A stretch of 64,000 nucleotides of DNA, from positions 25,778 to 89,777 of the forward strand of contig CALUSL010000006.1 of assembly GCA_944323425.1 (NCBI GenBank). Reading direction: 5' to 3'. The notes beneath the pieces are model-generated. The model saw only the letters and a program-made list of their open reading frames with translations. It was not told the DNA's origin and ran no database searches. This stretch comes from Candidatus Gastranaerophilales bacterium (GTDB lineage Bacteria; Cyanobacteriota; Vampirovibrionia; Gastranaerophilales; Gastranaerophilaceae). A program made the translations under genes and the position numbers. Positions 9,877 through 19,216 of this stretch are shown here, in pieces. The number at the start of each line of letters is the position of its first letter. Position 1 is the stretch's first letter.

Positions 9877-10608
9877 TTAGACTTCCATAAATTTTAGATT
9901 TTTACTAACCCTAAAATCTGCAGTTACCGAGGATTTTATATCGTCAATAGAGAACATCGGGTTTATTTCAATCAATTCAAGCCCATTCTTATCCACATTA
10001 AAAACGCATCTTTCGGTAATAATCATATCAACTTCTCTGTAAGCAGTAAGCGGAAGCGAGCATTTTTTTACTATTTTTATCGTTCCTTTAGAAAGATGCT
10101 CCATTGCGACAATAACCTTTTTCGCGCCCACTACAAGATCCATGGATCCGCCCATTCCCGGAACAAATTTTCCCGGAATGACCCAGCTTGCCAGACTTCC
10201 TTCTTCATCAACCTGTAAAGCTCCCAGAACCGTAGCGTCAATATGTCCGCCTCTCATCATTGTAAAAGCCATCTGGGAATCATAGAAACACGCACCGTAT
10301 TTTGCTTCGACAAAACCGCCGCCCGCATTCGTTATTCTTGTATCAGGATTCTCTTTTGGCTGGCTTTTTCCAACACCGAGAAGTCCGTTTTCTGACTGAA
10401 AAATAACATGCATATCCTCCGGAACATAGTCAGCCACAGCAGTGGGCAGCCCTATACCGAGAGTCACAACATCGCCTTCCTTAAATTCTTTTGCAGCGCG
10501 TTTTGCGACTATTTCACGGATTTGTTCTTTGGAAAGTCCGTGTTCATGATTTATCGGATTAGTAGCTTTTGCGGAAATATTTTCTTTTCTTTCTGCTGTG
10601 AGTTCCAT
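9877..10608 (-). CDS. 3-oxoacid/acetate-type CoA-transferase subunit B
   Basis: Small (beta) subunit of a heteromeric family I CoA-transferase that moves CoA between acids such as acetoacetate, butyrate and acetate. The catalytic Glu73 is in ENGLLGVG, and the glycine-rich GGGFVEAKYG and GAKKVIVAMEH motifs are typical of the AtoA/ScoB family. It has 243 aa, with an N-terminal extension of about 22 residues relative to many homologs; an alternative start inside this stretch is possible. It follows subunit A with a 16-bp gap. The substrate (acetoacetyl-CoA or butyryl-CoA) is not decided by sequence. Confidence 0.9.
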   Translation of the reverse strand: MELTAERKENISAKATNPINHEHGLSKEQIREIVAKRAAKEFKEGDVVTLGIGLPTAVADYVPEDMHVIFQSENGLLGVGKSQPKENPDTRITNAGGGFVEAKYGACFYDSQMAFTMMRGGHIDATVLGALQVDEEGSLASWVIPGKFVPGMGGSMDLVVGAKKVIVAMEHLSKGTIKIVKKCSLPLTAYREVDMIITERCVFNVDKNGLELIEINPMFSIDDIKSSVTADFRVSKNLKFMEV

Positions 10609-10624
10609 TTTGTTATCAGCCCCT

Positions 10625-11269
10625 TTATTCCTTTACAACAATATAGTCTATAAACAGCCCCGGAATGACAACTTCATTCGGATCCAGACAGTCAACGAAT
10701 TCTTCTGCCTCAACTATTACCGTATCGGCTGCCGTAGCCATTATTGTGTTCAAATTTCTTGTCGTACCATAATAAGATACATTGCCGAATTTGTCGACTT
10801 TTGAGCCGTAAATCAGCGCAAAATCCGCACCTATCGGTTTTTCAAAAATAAACTTTTTCCCGTCGACTTCCATTGTCTGTTTGTTTTCTTCAATCACCGT
10901 GCCGACGCCGGTCGGAGTAAGAATACCGCCGAGTCCGGTTCCTTTAGCTCTGATTCTTTCTATCAGTGTTCCCATCGGAACAAGTTCTACATCCAGCTCA
11001 CCCGTATGCATCTGTTTGCCTGTTTCAGGGTTCGTACCGATATGTGATGTTATGAGCTTTTTAATCTGTTTATTTACGATAAGTTTCCCTTTATCCGCAT
11101 CCGGATATGTTGTATCGTTAGAAATCATTGTGAGATTTGACGTTTTACTGTTGACCAGCTCATCAATAAGAGTAGATGGCGCGCCGCAGCTCAAAAAACC
11201 TCCGACCATAATAGTCGCACCGTCTTTTATCAGATTTATTGCTTCTTTTGCTGATATCTTGCTTTTCAT
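10625..11269 (-). CDS. 3-oxoacid/acetate-type CoA-transferase subunit A
   Basis: Large (alpha) subunit of the CoA-transferase, 214 aa, of the AtoD/ScoA type. The N-terminus has the family pattern of a Ser/Ala-rich helix followed by TIMVGGFLSCGAPSTLID, which helps form the CoA-binding site. GTVIEENKQTMEVDGKKF and the C-terminal NLNTIMATAADTVIVEAEE segments are also characteristic. It is the first gene of a leftward operon with subunit B and probably the CoADR-rhodanese gene. The 128-bp region upstream (11270-11397) contains AT-rich sequence suited to a promoter. A CoA-transferase fits a fermentative organism that recovers CoA from short-chain acyl-CoA. Confidence 0.9.
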   Translation of the reverse strand: MKSKISAKEAINLIKDGATIMVGGFLSCGAPSTLIDELVNSKTSNLTMISNDTTYPDADKGKLIVNKQIKKLITSHIGTNPETGKQMHTGELDVELVPMGTLIERIRAKGTGLGGILTPTGVGTVIEENKQTMEVDGKKFIFEKPIGADFALIYGSKVDKFGNVSYYGTTRNLNTIMATAADTVIVEAEEFVDCLDPNEVVIPGLFIDYIVVKE

Positions 11270-11397
11270 CTTCCTGTTAATTCCAAGTCTGTAAAAAATA
11301 TTTTTTATTATTCTATTACAAATATATTTTTTTTGCAGGCTTGTTACATAAATTGTAAGAAATTTTGTATTTTGCGGCAGCGATATATCACTGAGTA

Positions 11398-12318
11398 TCA
11401 GCCGAAAATATCATAAAAATGGTAGAATTGCTGAGGATAAAGAGCTGTCATTTCTGTAAGAAAATCCACATATTCACTATGGAGCCTGTTTAATTCTGCC
11501 GCCTTTTTCTGAGCCTGCGGCACAAATTTTTTCACATACACTCTGTGCGTATCTCTCTCATTTTTTGCCGCACAAATAAAATATATCTGCGTTTCCATAA
11601 GCTGCGCAAATTTAAACGTACCTACGGGAAAGTCAACGGATTTGTTAAGAAACTTTGTTTTAAAAGTGCTTGCCGTACCTGATGAGGATATTCTATCACC
11701 GGCCATAAAAACAATATCTCCGTTTTCCAGATTTTCTTTCACAACTGCGCCGGTATCCGGAGTTATATTCTCAACGGCATAGGTTGTTGTATCAGATATT
11801 TTCTGAATTTTTCGGAGAAAACCGTTAAAAATGCGGCACTGTTCTTCGCTTAAAAATATATTCACATGCGGATTAACAGTATTTTTGGGATTTTCGATAA
11901 AAGAACGCAATATTTCTATGTTGCCGACATGCGAACATATAAAAAATACGCCCTTACCCTTTTTTATATCCTCAATGAGAAGCTGCTTGTCTTCGGGTTT
12001 GTCAAAAATTATTTTGTCAGTGTTGTACTTTCCGGAAAACGCTTCCATTTTATCCACAAGAGAAAGAGCATAGTTCAAAACCTGTCTGCAGCAATTAAAA
12101 AAAGTCGGTTTTGCTTTCATATTTCCGGTATATTCATAAATAACCGACAGATTTTTCTTTGTGTAAGACTGTAACTGTCGTGAAAAAACAAAAGCGAAAA
12201 ACGAAATAAAACAGGCAATCACCTGTACAAACTTTTTTCCGAAAATCTTGTACAAATACCATGTCAGCATGAGCCGTTTTTCACCGGCAGCCCGTTCTTT
12301 CTGCTGATACCATTTCAT
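11398..12318 (-). CDS. LpxL/HtrB-like lysophospholipid acyltransferase of the aryl polyene cluster
   Basis: Membrane-associated acyltransferase of the lipid A late-acyltransferase fold. It shows the H-x4-E catalytic motif in ICSHVGNIEIL and a hydrophobic N-terminal helix. I chose ATG 12318, which overlaps the methyltransferase stop as ATGA and has GGAG about 10 bases upstream, over GTG 12330. The protein is then about 306 aa, normal for the family. It is the last gene of the leftward APE operon. In described APE clusters acyltransferases of this type are thought to join the polyene to its membrane lipid carrier, but the exact acceptor is not shown here. Confidence 0.8.
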   Translation of the reverse strand: MKWYQQKERAAGEKRLMLTWYLYKIFGKKFVQVIACFISFFAFVFSRQLQSYTKKNLSVIYEYTGNMKAKPTFFNCCRQVLNYALSLVDKMEAFSGKYNTDKIIFDKPEDKQLLIEDIKKGKGVFFICSHVGNIEILRSFIENPKNTVNPHVNIFLSEEQCRIFNGFLRKIQKISDTTTYAVENITPDTGAVVKENLENGDIVFMAGDRISSSGTASTFKTKFLNKSVDFPVGTFKFAQLMETQIYFICAAKNERDTHRVYVKKFVPQAQKKAAELNRLHSEYVDFLTEMTALYPQQFYHFYDIFG

Positions 12319-13406
12319 TTTTTTACACACTCCAGTAGAGTATAATCATACTTTCCAATATTCTGATACGCTTTTTCAAGTTTTAAATCTGATTGTGCAA
12401 TTATTTCTTTCATATCGGATTCGTTATACATTTTGCTGTTACCGTTTGCCATACATGTAAAATACATTGAAATATGAGACAGCGCATATGCTGCACCCTC
12501 AAACTGCTGTTTGTCTATAAATGGTTCGAGAATAAATATCCTTGTATCTCTGTCGCTGAATTTCGCAACTTTGTTCAAAATTTTAAGGATTTGTTTTCTT
12601 GAAAAACAATCCAGAAACTGGCTCATAAAAACAGCCCCGCTTAGAGCCGGCAGGTCATCTTTTAAAATATTTGCGGCAAAAAATTTGCATTTTGGCGTAT
12701 TGAAATTTTGTTTTGCCACGTCAATATTTTCTTTTAAATCAATCATTGTAACAGTGCAATCGCTGTCATACCCCATACAGGCACGTTCAAATTTTCCTGT
12801 ATTTCCGCCAATATCAAAGATATTTTTTTCAATTTTATTTTTAAATGCTGACTCAAAAATCAGAGGAATTGCTTCATTAAAACAGTCGTCTGAATAATGA
12901 TGGTCAAACTCAAACCAGCTCTTTTTCATTTTTTCATTCATTTCCGGCAATTTTGAATAAATTGTTTCCGAGTCAAAAAAGTATTTTTGCAGCCCCGCCG
13001 GTCTGCTTTCACGAAAAGAAGAAGAAAGTTCGCCTGCGCCAATATAGCATATATCACGAACAAAATTGAAATTTACCCGTGTCATTTCATCAAACAAAAA
13101 CGCTTCCGCAAGCGGCGTCAGTGAATATTTTTCATCATCATCCTTTTCCACAAGCCCTATACAAAGCGCTGCATCAAAAAGAACGTCGGTCGTGTATCTA
13201 GAAACATTGCAGGCGGATTGGATTTCCTGTTTTGTTTTCGGGGCTTCGTTAAGCGACTGAAGGATTTTGAAATCCAGCATTGCAGCCACAGCCTGAAAAG
13301 TAAACGGAGCAAATGCTATTTTCTGAGCATTTGTCAGCGCTTCCACGCTCGAAGTTCTGTTTTTTCTGTGTCTTCTGAATCTTGGTTTTGTGAGTTTTTC
13401 TTCCAT
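12315..13406 (-). CDS. SAM-dependent methyltransferase with winged-helix N-terminus (APE cluster)
   Basis: About 363 aa. After a basic N-terminal tail (RFRRHRKNRT) comes a winged-helix dimerisation domain at about residues 25-105 (TKQEIQSACNVSRYTTD), then a class I Rossmann methyltransferase domain with SAM motif NIFDIGGNTGKFERA and acidic VTMIDL. The architecture matches small-molecule O-methyltransferases. In APE clusters a methyltransferase of this sort methylates the aryl head group; that assignment is inference from context. SD CAGGAAA lies within the end of the MMPL gene (stop at 13411). Confidence 0.8.
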   Translation of the reverse strand: MEEKLTKPRFRRHRKNRTSSVEALTNAQKIAFAPFTFQAVAAMLDFKILQSLNEAPKTKQEIQSACNVSRYTTDVLFDAALCIGLVEKDDDEKYSLTPLAEAFLFDEMTRVNFNFVRDICYIGAGELSSSFRESRPAGLQKYFFDSETIYSKLPEMNEKMKKSWFEFDHHYSDDCFNEAIPLIFESAFKNKIEKNIFDIGGNTGKFERACMGYDSDCTVTMIDLKENIDVAKQNFNTPKCKFFAANILKDDLPALSGAVFMSQFLDCFSRKQILKILNKVAKFSDRDTRIFILEPFIDKQQFEGAAYALSHISMYFTCMANGNSKMYNESDMKEIIAQSDLKLEKAYQNIGKYDYTLLECVKK

Positions 13407-13410
13407 TGTT

Positions 13411-15609
13411 TTACGTTTCCTGTTTCGGGTTAATTAAAATAAGACTTAAAATATATGAGCTAATCAATCCGCATGCTAACATAAAGCCGAGCGAACTGAC
13501 GAGTTTAAAACTTGTAAGAGAAAGAAGCAGAAAAGAAAACACTGTTGTTGCACAGGACATCAGCACTGCAACTCTCGAGTGATACATATTCTCCGTTCGG
13601 GCATCATTAAATCTAAAAATGGAATAATCAAGGCTGAATCCGGTAATCAAAAACAGAGAGAGCACATGAAACAGGTTCACATCGACTTGAAAAAGTCCGA
13701 GAAGTGACAGCGTGAAAAGTCCGCCCAGAAGCGACGGCAAAATAATTTTTGCCGTATTTTTTGTTCCAAAAACAAACGACATGGCAAAAAACAGGAATGC
13801 GACAACCGGCACGATAAGCCGTAGACAATTAATTCTGCAGGCTTTCACCCTGTCTGAAATATCCTTTTGCAGGTCAACAAGCATTGCGCCCGGAGTATTT
13901 TTGATTTTGTCCTCAAGTTTTTTATTTGTTTGTTTCACAATAATAATTGATTGATTATCATTGACGAGAAAATTTTCTCTAATCTGTTCCGGAATTCTTT
14001 CAGGCATCAAAAATTCAGCAGGTGCATTGTCGGTCAACAGCTTTTGTCTGAATTTTTCGGGAAGGAATGAAGCATAGTTGTTCAATTCTTTTTTATACAA
14101 AATCCGCCTTAGTCTAAGATTTTGCTTTTGTTGATTTACGGACGGAACAAATTTGCTCAGCGCAATATAATCCTGCTGTCTGATTTCACCTGTTAAAAAC
14201 TCTTCCTTTTCCAGCAGCGACTGGATATCAGGGGCTTTTGTAATAATAAATTTTGTATTCTGTGTCCCGCCGCTCAGGGAAGAATACAGCTTTTCAGAGG
14301 CAAGCAGGTCTTTTGAGGGTTTATACATATTACGCACATCATCATTAAATTTCAGGCGGAAAAGCCCTATTATGCTCAAGAAAAGGATTATGAGCACAAA
14401 AATTCTTTTTTGTCTTTTCGATAACGACAGAGAAAACAGTTTCGAAACATCGGAGGTCCTTAGCGAATCACAACCGAGCTTTTCGCAAAGAACAGGATAA
14501 AACAGCACGACAAAAAGATAAACACTGAAAAGCCCTGTTGCGGTATATACGGCAATCTGTCTCAAAAGTTCTATATCAGAAAAAAGAAGTATTAAAAAGG
14601 AGCAAACAGTAGTAATCATGCTGGCTGTAAGACTTTTAAAAATTCGTTTTATATCATTGTTATGAGCAAAGTAGTGCAGTGAATAGTCAATACAAATCCC
14701 AATCAGCGTAGTAGAAAACACAAATGTAAGAATATGTATTGTCCTAAAAACAAGCGCAGTCACGATATATCCGGACAAAAATCCCCATGAGAGACTCAGG
14801 GCAATCGGAATAAGAATTTTAAAAGATTTAAAATAAAGTTTGCATAGAAGTATAATAAAAATCGAAGACAAAACACATATTACGTTAATCTCAAGCATCG
14901 ATTTTGAACTTGCGAAATATGTGTGCACCGGCGGACCGGCAAGATAGATTTTTGTATCTTTTTGTTTTTTTTCAAGTTGATGTTTTGCCCCGACTACCGT
15001 TTTCATTTGTTCATTTAGCAGCGTGGGAGAAAGTGCAATCTCGTCTTTAAAATTCAATGTCAGGATTTCATAGAACTTTCCGTCACGTTCCTGAATTCCG
15101 GTATTGTCGCCGTCTGAAAGGCTTTGAAGATAATCAATAAAGAAGAAAAACGGATCTTTTTCAAGCGGAAGAATGTTTACGCTCAAAGGATTGTATACTC
15201 TCTCCAGTCCCTCCAGCTTGACCGCCTCAACATCATCACGGGATAGTTCATATCGTGTTTTTGGCGACAGCAGGTTCCTGTAGTAATCCTTATATGTATT
15301 AAGAATCTGTTTAAAGTTTTTTGTATTTGCGATATCAGCTTCAAAATTCGAGTCAGAAATTTTTTCGAGAAAGGCATTTTTCGTCTCTGTTATATTTTCG
15401 GGTTCATCTGATTCCAAAATAACGCCCAGTCTGCCGGAATGCTTCTGACTCAAATCGACTATCAGCTCATCCGTTTCAGAATTGGAGAGAATTGCCCTCA
15501 GAATATTTGTCTCGGTTTTGGGCGGTGATACAAAAACAGCAGCCGCCATTACAACACCAACCGTAATAAACATTATTCGAAGTATATTCAACACTGTTTC
15601 TTTTTTCAT
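13411..15609 (-). CDS. MMPL/RND-family exporter of the aryl polyene cluster
   Basis: 732-aa inner-membrane protein with the two-fold RND plan: an N-terminal helix, a large periplasmic loop (about residues 35-240), a block of six helices, a second periplasmic loop (about 430-600) and a second block of helices. Family members move lipids and hydrophobic molecules using the proton gradient. Its place between a LolA-like carrier and the methyltransferase matches APE clusters, where the exporter is thought to deliver the aryl-polyene lipid towards the outer membrane. The start overlaps the LolA-like stop by 4 bases (ATGA type), so the two are translationally coupled. Confidence 0.88.
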   Translation of the reverse strand: MKKETVLNILRIMFITVGVVMAAAVFVSPPKTETNILRAILSNSETDELIVDLSQKHSGRLGVILESDEPENITETKNAFLEKISDSNFEADIANTKNFKQILNTYKDYYRNLLSPKTRYELSRDDVEAVKLEGLERVYNPLSVNILPLEKDPFFFFIDYLQSLSDGDNTGIQERDGKFYEILTLNFKDEIALSPTLLNEQMKTVVGAKHQLEKKQKDTKIYLAGPPVHTYFASSKSMLEINVICVLSSIFIILLCKLYFKSFKILIPIALSLSWGFLSGYIVTALVFRTIHILTFVFSTTLIGICIDYSLHYFAHNNDIKRIFKSLTASMITTVCSFLILLFSDIELLRQIAVYTATGLFSVYLFVVLFYPVLCEKLGCDSLRTSDVSKLFSLSLSKRQKRIFVLIILFLSIIGLFRLKFNDDVRNMYKPSKDLLASEKLYSSLSGGTQNTKFIITKAPDIQSLLEKEEFLTGEIRQQDYIALSKFVPSVNQQKQNLRLRRILYKKELNNYASFLPEKFRQKLLTDNAPAEFLMPERIPEQIRENFLVNDNQSIIIVKQTNKKLEDKIKNTPGAMLVDLQKDISDRVKACRINCLRLIVPVVAFLFFAMSFVFGTKNTAKIILPSLLGGLFTLSLLGLFQVDVNLFHVLSLFLITGFSLDYSIFRFNDARTENMYHSRVAVLMSCATTVFSFLLLSLTSFKLVSSLGFMLACGLISSYILSLILINPKQET

Positions 15610-16154
15610 TGTACAGCCTTACAGTTTGTAAAATTGATAGTGGTTTTTGTGTTTGTTGTATCAATAATCATTTTTGAGATACGACCGGTATGTCCCGTAG
15701 TTAAGCCGTATATTATTATAGACCCGAGCTCGCCCTTCAGCTGTCCTGCCGTGGTCGGTTTCAGTGCAAGTATCCAGCCGGAATCACCGGATTTTGTATA
15801 ATAAATATCAAAATTTTTCTCAAGATATGTGTAGTTTTTATTTGTTATAGATTTTATGATTGCACTTATTCGTTTGTTCTGACCCGAAGTATATGATGTG
15901 GTTGATTTTATCGGATAGGTTGTCTCAAAAATCACGCCCTTATCTTTTATAAATTTAAAATCACCGCCCGATTTCAGAGAAGCTTCAGAGGTTTTCAGGT
16001 ATTTGTTCTGTTCAAATTTGCACATCTCATTTTGAAAATCAGGCATAAGAGAAGCTGCTTTCTGTGCTGAAATTTTTGAAGAAAAAACATCGGCAGCACC
16101 GCAGCAAACGCCAAGAACGAATATAGCTATAACGAGTATTGCACACTTTTTCAC
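15606..16154 (-). CDS. LolA-like outer-membrane lipoprotein/lipid carrier (APE cluster)
   Basis: 182 aa with a clear signal peptide (MKKCAILVIAIFVLGVCCGA, then an Ala-rich cleavage zone), followed by a beta-rich domain resembling LolA: GGDFKFIKDKGVIFETTYPI and later W-I-L-A-L-K-P. LolA-type proteins carry lipid cargo across the periplasm, and a LolA-like gene beside an MMPL exporter is a hallmark of APE clusters. It overlaps the thioesterase gene by 4 bases at its start and the MMPL gene by 4 bases at its end. Cargo is inferred to be the aryl-polyene lipid. Confidence 0.82.
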   Translation of the reverse strand: MKKCAILVIAIFVLGVCCGAADVFSSKISAQKAASLMPDFQNEMCKFEQNKYLKTSEASLKSGGDFKFIKDKGVIFETTYPIKSTTSYTSGQNKRISAIIKSITNKNYTYLEKNFDIYYTKSGDSGWILALKPTTAGQLKGELGSIIIYGLTTGHTGRISKMIIDTTNTKTTINFTNCKAVQ

Positions 16155-16567
16155 CGGCTCAGCTCCTCTATTTTTTTTACGAAATTTTCCGGAGCATTAT
16201 ATATAGATTCTCTTGTTTGTAAATTTACGCAGATTTGCATTGTTTTTGCCTTACACAAAAGCTCTTTTGTTTCAGCGTCGAGTATCCTGTATTTTATCAC
16301 CATTGCCGGCTGATACTCATCGAGCTCAGTTTCTACTGTAAGGTTCTGTTTAAAAAACGCCGATTTTACGAATTTCAGCTCAACTGTGGCAACCGGATAC
16401 ATCACATTTTCCGCCCGCATATCATCATAGGTATAGCCTATTTTCTCAAGCAAATCACATCTTGCCTTTTCAAGATATTTAACGTAATTTCCGTGCCAGA
16501 CCACATTCATCGGGTCAAGGTCATAAAATTCCACGGTTATTTCAGATGTTGAAGTGATTTTTTTCAT
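16151..16567 (-). CDS. 4HBT-family acyl thioesterase (APE cluster)
   Basis: 138-aa hotdog-fold thioesterase. The N-terminal signature VEFYDLDPMNVVWHGNYVKY carries the Asp used for catalysis in the YbgC/4-hydroxybenzoyl-CoA thioesterase family, followed by the helix starting YLEKARCDLLEKIGY. Length and motif are normal for the family. In APE biosynthesis a thioesterase of this type can release or edit ACP-bound chains. It lies 3 bases after the ligase/dehydratase gene and overlaps the LolA-like gene. Confidence 0.88.
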   Translation of the reverse strand: MKKITSTSEITVEFYDLDPMNVVWHGNYVKYLEKARCDLLEKIGYTYDDMRAENVMYPVATVELKFVKSAFFKQNLTVETELDEYQPAMVIKYRILDAETKELLCKAKTMQICVNLQTRESIYNAPENFVKKIEELSR

Positions 16568-16570
16568 ACT

Positions 16571-18175
16571 CTATTCCTGAATATTAAAAGTTCCGGACGA
16601 ACAAACAGTTTCGCCCTTTTTGTATGTATAATTAATATTTTTTTCCGTCTTATCAAGCACCAGCTCAATCTCCTCATCAGGTTTTATAATATGAGAAAAT
16701 TTAACTTTTTTTGCTGTATCTTTTGAGATATCGATTTTGAACAATTCTTCTGCAAAAAGATGTGCAAAATAAAGCTGCACAACCCCGGGAAGAACAGGAA
16801 ATTCATCAAAATGTCCGCTGAAGAAGTTGCAGGTATTAGAAAATACCATTTTCAAAACAGCTTTCGCTTCAGATTCCTGCTGGATATCAAGAATCAGAGG
16901 AAAAGACAGATTTTTTTCAAAAAGCGATTCGATTTTTTCTTTATCAACCTTGCCGGTTTTGCTTTTCGGGATTTCCGGCAAAAACTTCCATTTCTGAGGA
17001 ATAATTTCTGATTTATCCTTCACAAGAGATTTTAAGTGTTTTATGAGTTTTGTTCTGCCGCCGGTTTTTTCAAGATAAAAAAGCTTGCCTTTTTCATTCA
17101 AAACAGCTGCACAGCCGAGTTTATCTCCGTTTTTTACACAGTAGCAGCTGTCCACATATTCTGATTTATTGATATATTCTTCTATTTCCATTGCGTTTAT
17201 TCTTTTTTCCTGAATTTTTATTATTCTGTCAGAACGTTTATTTAAATAAAATCCGTCCTCTCCATCTTTCTTTATAATGTCACATAAAGTAATATCTTTT
17301 TCCATAAAATATGGTGAATTAATGACAATTTGTGAAGCATCATCCATCGACACAGATACACTTTTCATACAGCAAAAGCTCTGCTCAAAGCCCTCTTTGT
17401 GAGCAATTGTACCTGTCTCGGAACTACCGTAAATCTCAGAAATCGCAACCCCATCCAGATAGTCATACATTTCTTTTTTCAGTTTATCACCAGCTGTCAT
17501 AACTATACAAGGAAAATCATTTATTTTTATATTATGTTTTTTGAATTGTTCAAGAAAAGAAGGTGTTGTGATAAAAAATTTTCCGCCGGTCTCAACGCTG
17601 TCCGGATAAACAACTTCATCTGTGTTAATCAAAAACTCACCGCAAAAACATAACGGCAGCATTACGTAATTCGCAAGTGCAAACATATGTCTCGGCGAAG
17701 TTGAGGTTATTATTTCGGTTTCGGGTAGAAAATATTTTTTAAATTCTTCATAAATATCCTCCGCTTCAATAATAAGATTATTCAAAGTCTTTTTTATTTT
17801 TTTAGGTTTTCCGCTCGAGCCGGATGTAAAAATATTAATAAAAGTGGAGTTATAATCCGGTTTTTCTATTTTGCAGCAAAAATCACCGGCTGTATCAGCT
17901 TCATCAAGAAGAATATAATCAAAATCAAGAAGAAACAGCTTTTTTTTGTCTGCCAAAAGAAAAATTTCCTTTCCTGCAAATATTGCAGCAAGAAAATTTA
18001 TAAAAAAATCAAAATTGTTATCGGAAATAATGACCGCACTTTTTCTATCATCCTGTTTAAGCTTTGAAACAATCGGTTTTACAAGAGCCATAATCTCTTT
18101 CAGGGTGTACACTGTCCCTGAACTTTTGATTAGTTTAATATCATCATTTTTATCAAATATTTCAAAAAAATTCAT
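16571..18175 (-). CDS. Fusion of acyl-AMP ligase (ApeH-like) and hotdog dehydratase (ApeI-like)
   Basis: 534 aa. Residues 1 to about 420 form an adenylate-forming ligase with P-loop FTSGSSGKPKKIKKT, the later AEIYGSSETG-like motif (read as SEIYGSSETGTIAHK) and the C-terminal lysine region PKSKTGKVDKEKIE. Residues from about 435 form a hotdog domain with SGHFDEFPVLPGVVQ, carrying the His of FabZ-like dehydratases. In APE systems these are two enzymes: one activates the aryl acid and loads it on ACP, the other dehydrates 3-hydroxyacyl-ACP. The fusion keeps both motifs intact. No chorismate lyase or aromatic ammonia lyase lies nearby, so the aryl starter must come from elsewhere. The first ligase residues look shorter than in free-standing acyl-CoA synthetases. 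Confidence 0.85.
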   Translation of the reverse strand: MNFFEIFDKNDDIKLIKSSGTVYTLKEIMALVKPIVSKLKQDDRKSAVIISDNNFDFFINFLAAIFAGKEIFLLADKKKLFLLDFDYILLDEADTAGDFCCKIEKPDYNSTFINIFTSGSSGKPKKIKKTLNNLIIEAEDIYEEFKKYFLPETEIITSTSPRHMFALANYVMLPLCFCGEFLINTDEVVYPDSVETGGKFFITTPSFLEQFKKHNIKINDFPCIVMTAGDKLKKEMYDYLDGVAISEIYGSSETGTIAHKEGFEQSFCCMKSVSVSMDDASQIVINSPYFMEKDITLCDIIKKDGEDGFYLNKRSDRIIKIQEKRINAMEIEEYINKSEYVDSCYCVKNGDKLGCAAVLNEKGKLFYLEKTGGRTKLIKHLKSLVKDKSEIIPQKWKFLPEIPKSKTGKVDKEKIESLFEKNLSFPLILDIQQESEAKAVLKMVFSNTCNFFSGHFDEFPVLPGVVQLYFAHLFAEELFKIDISKDTAKKVKFSHIIKPDEEIELVLDKTEKNINYTYKKGETVCSSGTFNIQE

Positions 18176-18176
18176 A

Positions 18177-18581
18177 CTACAAAATATTTTTTCTTCTAAA
18201 AACTATCCTGACTGTATATTCTATCGCAAAAAAGCATCCCAGAAAAACATATGACAGACATCCGTTGTAAAGCATCCATATCCAATCCGGCAGAAAGCAG
18301 GTAACAACCGAACAAACAAACTGCAAAAACAGATAAACACACCATACGTAAGTAAGATTTTTTGTGTAAATTTTTACCGGTTCGGAAAGCTCGCCTTCCG
18401 TCATTTTTGCAAATTTTTGAATAATAGTTTCTTTACAGAAGAGCGATGAAAAAAACAGCCAGAAAATCCCGAAATTTACCACAACCGGATACAGCTTCAG
18501 ACCGCCGAAGCGAGTAAAATGAAACAGGGCGATTATGAAAAAAGTAAACAGTGTTGAGATAACAAACCCGTACTTTTTCAT
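18177..18581 (-). CDS. Small integral membrane protein of the APE cluster (ApeG-like)
   Basis: 134 aa with about four transmembrane helices (MKKYGFVISTLFTFFIIALF at the start, then FGIFWLFFSSLF, YLFLQFVCSVVTCFL and LGCFFAIEYTVRIVF). Position between the second ACP and the ligase, and size, match the small conserved membrane protein found in APE clusters, whose role is not established. It ends 1 base before the ligase start. Confidence 0.7.
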   Translation of the reverse strand: MKKYGFVISTLFTFFIIALFHFTRFGGLKLYPVVVNFGIFWLFFSSLFCKETIIQKFAKMTEGELSEPVKIYTKNLTYVWCVYLFLQFVCSVVTCFLPDWIWMLYNGCLSYVFLGCFFAIEYTVRIVFRRKNIL

Positions 18582-18596
18582 AACATATATCCGCTT

Positions 18597-18851
18597 CTAT
18601 TTTAAAAGGCTTTCTACAGCATCAACAACATCTTCCACTGTCCGTATCTGCTTAAAATTTTCCGGAGAAATTTTTTGTTTTGTAAAATCCTGCAGACGCA
18701 CAGCAAGATCAACCGCATCTATGCTGTCAAACTCCAAATCCTCAAAAAGATTTGCATCGGGCAATATTTTATCTTCATCAATTTCAAAATCATTGACAAG
18801 TATGTTTTTAAGTTCATTAAATATTTCGTCACGAGTGTATTTTGCGTTCAA
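18597..18851 (-). CDS. Acyl carrier protein 2 (APE cluster)
   Basis: 84-aa acidic helical protein with the phosphopantetheine attachment motif EDLEFDSIDAVDLAVRL; the Ser in DSID is the modified residue. Length is standard for a free ACP. APE clusters contain two ACPs with separate roles in starter loading and chain elongation, and this is the downstream one. A phosphopantetheinyl transferase is not in the window. Confidence 0.92.
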   Translation of the reverse strand: MNAKYTRDEIFNELKNILVNDFEIDEDKILPDANLFEDLEFDSIDAVDLAVRLQDFTKQKISPENFKQIRTVEDVVDAVESLLK

Positions 18852-18887
18852 TTTATTACCCTTATCTATTGTTGTTAACGTAAATTA

Positions 18888-19160
18888 TTATTTTTGAGAT
18901 TCAATAAAATCAGCCAGTGTTTTAACAGAGTAGAAATATTTTTTGTTTTCTTCTTTGTCCTGACTCATTTTGAGATTATATTTTTTCTTTAAAGCCATAC
19001 CGAGTTCCAGCGCATCAATAGAATCCAGCCCCAGTCCGTCGATAAAAAGCGCTTCTTCTGTTTCTATATCGTCAGGTGTAATATCTTCAAGCTCAAGAGT
19101 CTCTATTATGAACTTTTTCAGTTCCTCTACAAGCTCTGTGTTCAATTCTGATTTATCCAA
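18888..19160 (-). CDS. Acyl carrier protein 1 (APE cluster)
   Basis: Carrier protein with motif DGLGLDSIDALELGMALKKK, Ser in DSID. The longest open frame begins at 19220, but its first 20 residues (rich in Tyr/Ile) do not look like an ACP. TTG at 19160 has AGAGGGA eight bases upstream and gives a 90-aa protein (MDKSELNTELVEELKKF...), the usual ACP length, so I prefer it. It is longer at the C-terminus than ACP 2. It lies between the acyltransferase and ACP 2 genes. Confidence 0.88.
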   Translation of the reverse strand: MDKSELNTELVEELKKFIIETLELEDITPDDIETEEALFIDGLGLDSIDALELGMALKKKYNLKMSQDKEENKKYFYSVKTLADFIESQK

Positions 19161-19216
19161 AATTCCAGTCCCTCTGTCTTTATAATAAATATATATAGCC
19201 CAATCCGAGATTAATG

